This document shows positions 8,501 through 15,382 of a DNA stretch of 64,000 bases, piece after piece. Positions within the stretch are counted from its first letter, which is position 1; the number at the start of each line of letters is the position of its first letter. The DNA is from Allobosea sp. LC85 (GTDB taxonomy: Bacteria; Pseudomonadota; Alphaproteobacteria; Rhizobiales; Beijerinckiaceae), in the NCBI RefSeq assembly GCF_000735605.1, contig NZ_JPKG01000017.1, positions 1 to 64,000 on the forward strand. The letters run 5' to 3'. The notes under the pieces were generated by a model. That model was given only the letters and a program-made list of their open reading frames with translations, made no database searches and was not told where the DNA came from. The position numbers and the translations under genes are program-made.

Positions 8501-9191
8501 GCCCAGGTGTGACGCCGCCCTTCTCTGTCGGCAGCAGGAAGGCGCCGTCAAAGCTGAGCTGGCCCTCCTGCCCCGTCACGGTAACCTTGGCGCGCAGGCG
8601 ACCATCCGGCTCGATCGTTCCGGTCGCAAGACGCAACGAAGAGCCGCCGACTTCGCCCTCCATGCGCCATGGGCCGGCAAGACTGACCGCGGTGAGCTCC
8701 GCGGCGATCGGCGACAACGTGACGGGTTCCTTGCCCGTCTCCCGCCAGATCAGCGCCGAGCGGCGGATGCTGAAATGGTCGAGGCTGGTCTGCACCGGCA
8801 GACCCGCGCCAATCGGGCGAGGCAGCAGCACCGCACCCGCCTCGTTGGCGACAAGCGAGAGCGTTGCGCCTTCGACATCGGCATCGGAGAAACGGAACTC
8901 GCCACGTGCAAGCGCGGTCAGCGCAAGCTCGACCGTGAGATGCTCGATCGTCGCGTGGCTCGCCTGTCCGCCCTGATCGCCGATGCGGACATCGGCCAGG
9001 GTCAGCCGCGGCGATGGCAGCAACCTCAGGCCGATTCCACCGGCAACGCGCGTCTCCGCGCCGAGCGTAGCGCTCAGGCGCTCCTCGATCTGCGGTCGAT
9101 ACAGTCGCCAATCGACAAAGCCTGGTCCGATCAACGCGGCCAGCAATGCCAGCACCAGAAGACCGGCCAGGACGGTCAGGGTCTCACGCAC
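5586..9191 (-). CDS. AsmA-family outer-membrane biogenesis protein
   Basis: A 1201-residue protein with one N-terminal transmembrane anchor (TVLAGLLVLALLAALIGPGFVDW, about 5-27). A very long beta-rich region of the AsmA family follows, with the typical opening YRPQIEERLSATLG and ADVRIG. Members lie in the periplasm and are implicated in phospholipid transport to, or protein assembly in, the outer membrane. Residues from about 1040 to 1150 are an extreme Ala/Arg/Glu helix, probably coiled coil, and the last 50 are Pro-rich. The start is GTG 9191, because an in-frame TGA lies three codons upstream; its ribosome site is weak. Standalone gene. Confidence 0.85.
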   Translation of the reverse strand: MRETLTVLAGLLVLALLAALIGPGFVDWRLYRPQIEERLSATLGAETRVAGGIGLRLLPSPRLTLADVRIGDQGGQASHATIEHLTVELALTALARGEFRFSDADVEGATLSLVANEAGAVLLPRPIGAGLPVQTSLDHFSIRRSALIWRETGKEPVTLSPIAAELTAVSLAGPWRMEGEVGGSSLRLATGTIEPDGRLRAKVTVTGQEGQLSFDGAFLLPTEKGGVTPGLDGLFTAAPGGAVSLSGRVSGGSHLFDLSGLTVDLAGGVARLEGEGQFQPMQGTGSVALRARRVDGDALATALGERAGFARALRGLPGALDLSLDLDQLAWRGEDFSAVAVRGRLNEVGLANASASVRVAGALIGATGAVDPAGFRGKLNLKADDARRVGLALARAGLDAALADLIADLKQIDAEAVGDWGSEQLRFERLTIAGASGFRLDGSGEIAADRLAAKLALQGLDLNTLPAGGSFAGLIGTRDLALDLSLSGARFRNAAPGSARLALAREGSNWRLNRLAVDGFGGISVNGAGALLPEGGEISGRIRAPRFEALAALAGPLLPEELRQSLARAGDGLSRLDASYRLTRTVTGDTALLLEGDAQAGTLALNARLDRSGAWTSANLRFDLADRRQLFAALGLPAPMQDGPGRLVLDREQGRLSGSLAGPGLSIVVDGESGAAAPRLTVQADRPGQILPEGLARALPDVVLDAHGMVRFATDQVALDGLVANLGGSSAQGALALPREGPISGKLMLPRADLRTVIGSVLGTAAASPGSNWSAARFGTASGLGEISLSVEAKSLLVSDDIALNDAAFALHASSSEILIEALSGSYAGGKVSGRVTARREGGLAQLSGRIALSQLDLAMLTGNGLAGKLSGQVEGGGSGESPARLVAGLGGAGTFSIAGASLARFDPGGYARVIAATGEDASESETGRLQSRLADALDRGSWPLGDVALPFTLAGGLVRLAPLTIERAGLRAEASGVVDLRALTADLRLGLRPLGSMPKGWSMATPALGVAWRGPLSGLRRETDVGAFANAVAARALAREMERVEAFEADARERAMHARRLRAEREMRENERKLADFLKAEEERRLAEEKRAEEERRAAEARAQEEARRALEAQRLDEQRRAEEVRRADEARRRAEAEARAAATRAAQPQHQGGPLILPGAPRENFPEQTLRPVIPAPPLRPPLQIEPVPRPLSRSPHPD

Positions 9192-9297
9192 CTTCCAGCA
9201 TCATCCCTCTTATCGGCGGTTATGCGATCTTGCCGCCAGGTCGCGGCGAGATCACGACATTCCAGTTCCCGATACCGCCGCGCAAGCTGTCTGGATG

Positions 9298-10731
9298 TCA
9301 CAAGACGAGGATTTTGCCCGGATTGAGAATGTTCTGCGGATCGAGCGAGCGCTTGAGCAGGCGCATGACATCCAGCGTCGCCGGGCCGTGCTCGATCTCG
9401 AGATACTTGATCTTCTTCTGCCCGACGCCATGCTCGCCTGTGCAAGTGCCGCCCATGGCGAGTGCGCGCTTCACCAGCCGGTCGATGAAACCGCGGCAGC
9501 GCTCCATCTCGTCCTCATCGGCGAGATCGACGAGCGGCTGGGTATGGAAATTGCCGTCGCCGACATGACCGGCGATCGGAGCGATCAAACCGCTGGCCTC
9601 GATGTCACGCTTGGTTTCCTCGACGCATTCGGCGAGCTGAGAGATCGGCACGCAGACATCGGTCGCCACCGATTCAACGCCCGGCCGCAATGCGCGGGCG
9701 GCCCAGTAGGCGTCGTGGCGAGCCTGCCAGAGCTTCGTCCGGTCCTCGGCCTTGGTCGCCCAGTCGAACGGTCCACCGCCGAAATCGGCAGCAATATCGC
9801 CGAAGCGCTCCGCCTGCTCCTTCACGCCCGCTTCCGTGCCGTGGAACTCGACGAAAAGCATTGTCGTCTCCGGCAAGCCGAGCTTGGAATGCAGATTCAC
9901 GCCGCGGATCATCACATCGTCGACCAATTCGATGCGCGCGACAGGCAGACCGGACTGGATCGTCACGATGGTCGCGTCGCAGGCTGCCTTCACCGAAGGG
10001 AATGGGCAGACGCCAGCCGAAATCGCCTCCGGGATGCCATGCAGCTTGAGTGTGATTTGCGTGATGATGCCGAGCGTACCCTCCGAGCCGACGAGCAGGC
10101 GGGTGAGATCATAGCCGGCGGAGGTCTTCCGCGCCCGGCTGGATGTCTTCACGACCGAGCCGTCTGCCATCACCGCAGTCAGGGAGAGGACATTGTCCTT
10201 CATCGTGCCGTAGCGCACCGCATTGGTGCCCGAGGCGCGCGTCGCCGCCATGCCGCCGATGGACGCGTCCGCGCCGGGATCGATCGGGAAGAACAGCCCC
10301 TGGTCGCGCAGGTGCTCGTTGAGTTCCTTGCGGGTCACGCCGGCTTCGACGACGCAATCGAGATCCTCGGCATGGACGGCAATGATGCGCTTCATCTGGC
10401 TGAGATCGACGCAGACGCCCCCAAAGGGCGCGTTGACATGGCCTTCGAGCGAGGTGCCCGTGCCGAATGCGATGACCGGGACGCCATGGCTCGCGCAGAG
10501 CTTGACGATCTCCGACACCTCTTCGGTGCTCTGCGGATAGACGACCGCATCGGGCGGCTGGTTCGGAATCCAGGTCAGCGTGTGGCCATGCTGTTCCCGT
10601 ACCGCCTGGCTCGTCACCAGCCGATTGCCGAAGCTGGCGGCGAGTGCCCGGGTCACCGCCTCGATCGCAGCCAGCGACGGCGGCAGGGTTGCGGCTGAGG
10701 CGGCATGAGAAGCAGTTGCAAAAAGGCTCAT
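9298..10731 (-). CDS. FAD-binding oxidase, D-lactate dehydrogenase (cytochrome) type
   Basis: A 477-residue enzyme of the vanillyl-alcohol-oxidase flavoprotein fold. The FAD-binding PCMH domain (about 40-220) carries FGTGTSLEGHVNAPFGG and DPGADASIGGMAATRASG. The C-terminal cap ends with GHVGDGNFH and GTCTGEHGVGQKKI, hallmarks of the GlcD/DLD group that oxidise D-2-hydroxyacids and pass electrons to cytochrome c or quinone. The ATG at 10731 (MSLFATASHAA) is favoured; the frame extends 75 codons upstream without homology character. D-lactate is the likeliest substrate, but glycolate or another 2-hydroxyacid cannot be excluded. No glcE/glcF subunits follow. Confidence 0.88.
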   Translation of the reverse strand: MSLFATASHAASAATLPPSLAAIEAVTRALAASFGNRLVTSQAVREQHGHTLTWIPNQPPDAVVYPQSTEEVSEIVKLCASHGVPVIAFGTGTSLEGHVNAPFGGVCVDLSQMKRIIAVHAEDLDCVVEAGVTRKELNEHLRDQGLFFPIDPGADASIGGMAATRASGTNAVRYGTMKDNVLSLTAVMADGSVVKTSSRARKTSAGYDLTRLLVGSEGTLGIITQITLKLHGIPEAISAGVCPFPSVKAACDATIVTIQSGLPVARIELVDDVMIRGVNLHSKLGLPETTMLFVEFHGTEAGVKEQAERFGDIAADFGGGPFDWATKAEDRTKLWQARHDAYWAARALRPGVESVATDVCVPISQLAECVEETKRDIEASGLIAPIAGHVGDGNFHTQPLVDLADEDEMERCRGFIDRLVKRALAMGGTCTGEHGVGQKKIKYLEIEHGPATLDVMRLLKRSLDPQNILNPGKILVL

Positions 10732-10980
10732 TGTCTTTTTCCGGGCTTGGCGCTTAACTTGGAACTGGTCGGCTTCTGAAGCGGTTGAATCTGACAAGGC
10801 AGACCCTAGCGGCAGCAGGCGTGTTTGTCCTGCGTGTCGCTGCCGGCAGCAAGATCGCCGGGCGCATGGGAGGCGGTGCATCAGGCAGGGCAAGGCTCGT
10901 CCGGCGGCGTCTTCAAGACGATGGTAGCGTGTCAGTGGAGTTCCGTTCCGCCGCACGCGAAAACTCTGCGGGAGGCGGCC

Positions 10981-11541
10981 ATGAAAGACGAGATCCGCGC
11001 TCCGGCGCTGTTCTTCTCCCCCTTCGTATCATCCGCAATGCGGGTCGAAACGCCATGGATCGACTATAATGGCCATCTCAACATGGCCTATTATCACGTG
11101 CTGTTCGATCGGGCAGTCGACGAGGTCTTCTCGCTCGTCGGCCTGAATCAGGACTATGTCGACACGCGCAACGCGTCCTATTTCGCGGCCGAATGCCACA
11201 TCCTCTACAAGCGCGAATTGACCGAGGACGATCTCGTGCGGGTCACCGCGCAACTGATCGCCTTCGACGAAAAGCGCCTGCACTACTATCTCGAAATGCG
11301 GCATGCGAGCGAAGGCTGGCTCGCGGCGACAAGTGAAAACCTCTCGCTGCATGTCGACATGGCGACCCGCAAGGTCTCGCCGTTTCCGCCCGATATCCTG
11401 GCCAATCTCGCCCTGATGAAAGCGGCGCATTGTCGCATGCCGCTGCCGGCCACGATCGGGCGCATCATCGGCATGCCGAAGAAGACAACGATCACGGTCG
11501 AGGACCTGCACGACGAGCGTGAGCTCGAAACGCGCCACTGA
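10981..11541 (+). CDS. acyl-CoA thioesterase, hot-dog fold
   Basis: A 186-residue single-domain hot-dog thioesterase. The active-site segment TPWIDYNGHLNMAYY carries the Asp-x-x-Gly-His/Asn pattern of 4-hydroxybenzoyl-CoA thioesterase-like enzymes, followed by a long helix and YKRELTEDDLVRVTAQ. The acyl-CoA substrate is unknown. A related domain is fused to carnitine dehydrogenase in some proteobacteria. The ATG at 10981 gives MKDEIRAP; the frame is open upstream but unlike protein. It is divergent from the FAD oxidase across about 250 bases. Confidence 0.85.
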   Translation: MKDEIRAPALFFSPFVSSAMRVETPWIDYNGHLNMAYYHVLFDRAVDEVFSLVGLNQDYVDTRNASYFAAECHILYKRELTEDDLVRVTAQLIAFDEKRLHYYLEMRHASEGWLAATSENLSLHVDMATRKVSPFPPDILANLALMKAAHCRMPLPATIGRIIGMPKKTTITVEDLHDERELETRH

Positions 11542-11632
11542 CAACGCAGAGCCGGCGGTGGCAACTTGCTCCTGTCATTGGGCCTGAGGCCGCCCCATCT
11601 TCGACGATCAGCGCCGGTCGAAAGGAGCGGAG

Positions 11633-11911
11633 ATGGTCAAGGCAACCTGGAACGGCGCCGTTCTGGCGGAATCCGACAAGACGGTCGTGGTCGAAGGCAA
11701 CCACTATTTTCCACGCAGCGCGATCCGTCCTGAATTCTTCAAGCCAAGCGACACGACCTCGATCTGTCCGTGGAAGGGCACGGCCAATCATTCGATCGTC
11801 GTTGGTGGCGCTGAGAACAGGGACGCCGCCTGGTACTATGCCGAGCCGAAGGCCGCTGCCGCCGAGATCAAGGACCGCATCGCCTTCTGGAAGGGCGTCG
11901 AGATTTCCTGA
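11633..11911 (+). CDS. DUF427 domain protein
   Basis: A 92-residue protein covering one DUF427 domain: MVKATWNGAVLAES, then VVVEGNHYFP, CPWKGTANHSIV and DAAWYYAEPK, the conserved blocks of this small beta-rich family. Function is unknown. A GGAG ribosome site lies 5-10 bases before the ATG. Its stop codon lies in the first copy of a 19-bp unit repeated three times downstream. Confidence 0.9.
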   Translation: MVKATWNGAVLAESDKTVVVEGNHYFPRSAIRPEFFKPSDTTSICPWKGTANHSIVVGGAENRDAAWYYAEPKAAAAEIKDRIAFWKGVEIS

Positions 11912-11955
11912 TCAGTCCAAGATTTCCTGATCAGTCCGGGATTTCCTGATCAGTC
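11902..11955. repeat. three tandem 19-bp units spanning two converging stop codons
   Basis: GATTTCCTGATCAGTC occurs at 11902, 11921 and 11940, with an exact 19-bp period. The first copy encodes the end (EIS, stop) of the DUF427 protein; the third holds the TGA of the ion-channel gene on the other strand (11950-11952). The internal TGATCA is a palindrome. Confidence 0.95.
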
Positions 11956-12750
11956 ATTGTGATCGGGGATCTTCAGGACATGCCCGCAGGCCTTGCAATG
12001 CACTGCGTCCGGCTCGTGCCGCTGCAGCGCGCATTGCGGGCAGGGAAAGGTGACCTTGTTGGGCCGGAAGATCGCTTGCGCCAGGCGCACGAACAGCGAG
12101 ATCCCGACGATCATCACCACGATCGAGGTCAGCTTGCCGGCGGTGCCGGGCAAGGTGATGTCGCCGAAGCCGGTCGTCGTCACAGTCGCGACCGTGAAAT
12201 AGAAGGCGTCGACATAGCCCGCGAAGCCCGCCGTCTCGCGAAAGAAGAAGGTGTAGATGAAGCCGGTCACCACGAACAGGAAGGTCACGATATTGACCAG
12301 CGCCCGCGCCGCGCTCTCCCATTCGGAATAGCCCGCGGCGCGCAGCCGCTCCCAGATCAGCCCGCGCTGTGACAGCGACCAGAGCCGCAGGATGCGCAGG
12401 AAGCCGAAGTTTTCCAGCCATTGCGGCGCCAGCAGCGTCGCCAGGATGAAGAGGTCGAGCAGCATGCTCGGCTGGCGCAGCAGGCGCGGAATGTTCGAGG
12501 AGGCCAGCATCCGCGCGCCGATCTCGATGACCATGATCACTGCCACCGCGTAATCGAGCCAATAGAAGAGCGGACGTTCACGGATCAGCGGTGTCGCGAT
12601 GAAAAAGGCGATGATCAGCAGATCGACAACCGCCATCGCAAGCTGAAAGCGCACCGCCTCGGGCGAGCGACCATGGTAGAGCTGGCGCAGGTCGCCCCGC
12701 AGCCGTTCGACCTGCCCTTGCCTGCGACCGGACGTCGTATTCTCAGCCAT
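11950..12750 (-). CDS. voltage-gated-type potassium channel with C-terminal zinc ribbon
   Basis: A 266-residue ion-transport-domain protein. Hydrophobic helices at about 34-55, 63-83, 95-112 and 147-170 resemble S1-S5, an arginine-spaced segment LRILRLWSLSQR (118-129) resembles S4, and a pore helix precedes the filter TTGFGD (192-197), then S6 (205-226). TTGFGD is a K+-type filter. The cytoplasmic tail carries four cysteines C237, C240, C252 and C255 (CPQC...CKAC) that look like a zinc ribbon or rubredoxin-like knuckle. It lies tail-to-tail with the DUF427 gene. K+ selectivity follows from the family; what the zinc knuckle senses is unknown. Confidence 0.85.
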   Translation of the reverse strand: MAENTTSGRRQGQVERLRGDLRQLYHGRSPEAVRFQLAMAVVDLLIIAFFIATPLIRERPLFYWLDYAVAVIMVIEIGARMLASSNIPRLLRQPSMLLDLFILATLLAPQWLENFGFLRILRLWSLSQRGLIWERLRAAGYSEWESAARALVNIVTFLFVVTGFIYTFFFRETAGFAGYVDAFYFTVATVTTTGFGDITLPGTAGKLTSIVVMIVGISLFVRLAQAIFRPNKVTFPCPQCALQRHEPDAVHCKACGHVLKIPDHND

Positions 12751-12796
12751 TCCATGGCGTTACAGGCCAAAGGATGGCGCGTCCAGCGCCCGCTGC

Positions 12797-13465
12797 TCAG
12801 GCTGCCCGCCGCGTTGCCACGGCATGGATGGCGTAGCCGCGAAGGAGCCGCCTCGTACGGCTCTCGGCGCCCTCGATCCGCGAGAGTTCGGCGATCGCCT
12901 CGGGCAGATCATGCCTTGGCGTGACATGGAACAGCGTCAGCCAGCGATTCAGCAGGACACGAAATGACGCAGGCAGGCCGCGTTGGTCACCGAAATCGAC
13001 AATATGCAGCGAACCGGTGGCCGTCAGTGTCCGCAGCGCCTGGGCGATCACGCCTCGCCAGGGCGGGATCATCGAGAGCGCGTAGGAGATGACGATGCGA
13101 TCAAATCCATCGCGCCCGAACAGGGCCGCGGCGTCGAAGCAGGTGGCATCGGCCTGTGCGAGATGGATGCGCTCCGAAAGTCCCGATCTTGCCACGCTTC
13201 TCCCGGCAGTCGCGAGCATCTCGGCGGAGACGTCGAGACCGTAACACTGCGTGTCAGGATAGGTCCGAGCGAGCTTGATCAGGTTGCGTCCAGTGCCGCA
13301 GCCGATTTCCAGGATCGAGCCAGCCGGCGGAGGATCGAGCTCGGCGATAAGCTGATCGCGGCCAAGCAGATAGAATTTGCGGCTGGCGTCGTAGATATGG
13401 CGCTGGTGGCGATACATCCGGTCCATGAGGCCGGCGGTCTCGGTCGTGGCGCGGTCAGCGCTCAT
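12797..13465 (-). CDS. btaB: betaine-lipid synthesis N-methyltransferase BtaB
   Basis: A 222-residue SAM-dependent methyltransferase with motif I EIGCGTGRN (53-61) and DVSAEML after it. It matches BtaB, which trimethylates diacylglyceryl-homoserine to DGTS. Its start overlaps the btaA stop as ATGA, and that pairing is the strongest support. The N-terminal MDRMYRHQRHIYDASRKFYLLGRD block is typical of BtaB. A cytoplasmic enzyme working at the membrane surface. Confidence 0.9.
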   Translation of the reverse strand: MSADRATTETAGLMDRMYRHQRHIYDASRKFYLLGRDQLIAELDPPPAGSILEIGCGTGRNLIKLARTYPDTQCYGLDVSAEMLATAGRSVARSGLSERIHLAQADATCFDAAALFGRDGFDRIVISYALSMIPPWRGVIAQALRTLTATGSLHIVDFGDQRGLPASFRVLLNRWLTLFHVTPRHDLPEAIAELSRIEGAESRTRRLLRGYAIHAVATRRAA

Positions 13466-14676
13466 GCCGTCGCTCCCGGCAGCACATGGAGATGGAAGGC
13501 GCCATAGATCGACGAGCGATCACGCGCTCCAAGCTCCCGGCTGCGCGCCTCCTCATAGCGCCATTGCGCGAGGATCGAGGCCGGCACCCGGCCGGGCAGC
13601 AGCCGCTCATCGGCGGCCGTCCGGAAGATCACGCGGGCGCCGGGTCGCGCCGTACGCATGATCTGCGTCCAGAGCGCCGTGAGATCTGCGTCATTCATCC
13701 AGTCCTGAGCATCGAGCAGCACATAGGCATCGCAGCTCTTCGCAGGCTGATTCTCGAGGAAGGTGGTGATCGCGCTCTGATGATAGGCGACGCGCCCTGC
13801 CCGCTCCCGGACGGCCGCGAAATTCCGCCTTTCAAGATAGGGTGGCAAGGACGCGTTCTCGTCCGTCGCATAGCCCCGTCCAAAGGCCTGCCGGGCAAAA
13901 TAGTTCGACTTCAGGTCGAAGCCGCAGGCCAGTCGCTCCAGCCGATGCCGAAGCACGCCGCGTATCCCGGCGTCGCCGTCGGCCGCGAGCGCCTTGTACT
14001 GGGCCGGCGGAATGCCGAGCCCATAGAGCGATGCCGGCTGGCGCACCAGCCAACGCACCAGGGGCTTGTCGAAGACGGGAGCGATATGCCTGTCGAACAG
14101 CACGCGCTGCTCAGCCATGTCGCGCGCCTGAAGCATCACGCGCGGATCGCAGCCGAGCGTGCGGCCAAGGAGATGCCCGGCCCCGATGAAACGGCCGAGC
14201 AGGCCGTATCGATAGAAATTGCGGGCAAAGACCTGGACGCGCCGGCGTCCGCTCAGGCTACGGCCTTCCCAGTAGCTGCGCGACACGGCATCGAGACGTG
14301 TCGCGATCTCGCGGTCATAGAGCGCGACATTGGCCTGGGACTGCGCCTCGCCGAAGAAGCGCAGGAATTCCTCGTGGCCTGCCAGGCTGGCGAGCGCGGC
14401 GAGCTTGAGCTTGCCGAGCGCGATATGGGCGCCGTTGAGATCGACAGCACTGATCTTCGCCGGGTTGGCGGTGAGATAGGACAGGATGTTGCAGGAGCCG
14501 GACGCGATTGCGACGACATGATCGTCAGGGCGCAGGTCCAGCGCCTCCATGTCGACGACCGGGTCTTCCCAGATCTGCGGATAGACGAGACCGGAAAAGG
14601 CCAGGGTGAACAGGCGTTCCAGGATGCCCGCCCGCGATAGCGGCTTGCTGCGATGCACCGCCGTGGTCAGGCCCAT
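13462..14676 (-). CDS. btaA: BtaA, SAM:diacylglycerol 3-amino-3-carboxypropyl transferase
   Basis: A 404-residue DUF3419 enzyme that transfers the aminocarboxypropyl group of SAM to diacylglycerol, the first step to the phosphorus-free membrane lipid DGTS. The opening LSRAGILERLFTLAFSGLVY and PQIWEDPVVDMEAL are near-invariant in BtaA, and IASGSCNILSYL is the SAM site. The ATG at 14676 is preferred because GGAGGG lies eight bases before it. An in-frame ATG at 14712 also has an AGGA and would add 12 residues. Operon btaA-btaB. A Pho-box-like repeat lies 88 bases upstream, fitting phosphate-limitation control of DGTS in this group. Confidence 0.92.
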   Translation of the reverse strand: MGLTTAVHRSKPLSRAGILERLFTLAFSGLVYPQIWEDPVVDMEALDLRPDDHVVAIASGSCNILSYLTANPAKISAVDLNGAHIALGKLKLAALASLAGHEEFLRFFGEAQSQANVALYDREIATRLDAVSRSYWEGRSLSGRRRVQVFARNFYRYGLLGRFIGAGHLLGRTLGCDPRVMLQARDMAEQRVLFDRHIAPVFDKPLVRWLVRQPASLYGLGIPPAQYKALAADGDAGIRGVLRHRLERLACGFDLKSNYFARQAFGRGYATDENASLPPYLERRNFAAVRERAGRVAYHQSAITTFLENQPAKSCDAYVLLDAQDWMNDADLTALWTQIMRTARPGARVIFRTAADERLLPGRVPASILAQWRYEEARSRELGARDRSSIYGAFHLHVLPGATA

Positions 14677-14764
14677 TGTGGTTTCCCTCCGAACCGTACG
14701 CGCCGTCTGCATTCTTCGTTCCTCGCGCGGTCCGTTGCGATGGCGAGCCGACTAGAGGAGTCGC

Positions 14765-14782
14765 GTGACGGTTGGGTGACGC
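14765..14782 (-). promoter_or_regulatory. candidate Pho box upstream of btaAB
   Basis: On the plus strand GTGACGG (14765-14771), four bases, then GTGACGC (14776-14782): two direct repeats with 11-bp period, the PhoB spacing. On the btaA strand this reads GCGTCAC-N4-CCGTCAC against consensus CTGTCAT-N4-CTGTCAT, keeping the GTCA core in both halves. Confidence 0.55.
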
Positions 14783-14873
14783 ACTATCGGGATCAGCTAT
14801 CCGTGATGGCGGGCTGACGCGGAGCGCAATCATCCCCATATTCCGCCCGAAACCTTTGAACGGGAGAATGACG

Positions 14874-15320
14874 ATGGGACTGTCCGGACTGTTCGGCGGC
14901 AAGGCGAGGGAAGCCGGTGAGTTCGAATTCCAGCTGACCGATGAGGAGTGGCGCCGCCGCCTGACGCCGGAGCAGTACCACGTGCTGCGCGGGCACGGCA
15001 CCGAGCGCGCCGGCTCCTGCGCCTTGAACTTCGAGAAGCGCGCCGGGCGCTTCACCTGCGCCGGCTGCGGCAACCCCTTGTTCCAGTCCGGCAAGAAATT
15101 CGAGAGCGGCACGGGCTGGCCGAGCTTCGACCAGCCGCTGGAGGGCGCGGTCGGAATCAGCGAGGACAACAGCTACATGATGCATCGCACCGAGGTGCAT
15201 TGCGCCCGCTGCGGCGGCCATCTCGGCCATGTCTTCCCTGACGGCCCGCCGCCGACCGGACTGCGCTACTGCATCAACGGCGTCGCGATGGATTTCGCGC
15301 CGGCTGAGGCCGAGACCTGA
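14874..15320 (+). CDS. msrB: peptide-methionine (R)-S-oxide reductase
   Basis: A 148-residue MsrB repairing methionine-R-sulfoxide in proteins. Zinc-binding CxxC pairs CAGC and CARC, the ESGTGWPSFDQP motif, EVHCARCGGHLGHVFPDGP, and the catalytic cysteine in GLRYCINGVAM are all present. The ATG at 14874 is chosen over 14868 because GGGAGA is too close to the latter. No signal peptide, so cytoplasmic. Divergent from btaA across about 200 bases that include the Pho-like repeat. Confidence 0.95.
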   Translation: MGLSGLFGGKAREAGEFEFQLTDEEWRRRLTPEQYHVLRGHGTERAGSCALNFEKRAGRFTCAGCGNPLFQSGKKFESGTGWPSFDQPLEGAVGISEDNSYMMHRTEVHCARCGGHLGHVFPDGPPPTGLRYCINGVAMDFAPAEAET

Positions 15321-15332
15321 GCCGGATCAACC

Positions 15333-15369
15333 GCGCGCCCCTCTCGCGCTCTGGAGAGAGGGCGCGCGC
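15333..15369. terminator. hairpin between converging msrB and the acyl-CoA dehydrogenase
   Basis: GCGCGCCCCTCTC (15333-15345) pairs with GAGAGGGCGCGC (15356-15367) with a one-base bulge. No clear T-run; probably a bidirectional terminator. Confidence 0.55.
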
Positions 15370-15382
15370 AAACTCATGAGCG

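Noticed and set aside
12797..14676. The btaAB pair as a generic methyltransferase and an unknown DUF3419 protein
   Set aside because: Their overlap, order and the LFTLAFSGLVYPQIWEDP block identify betaine-lipid synthesis more specifically.
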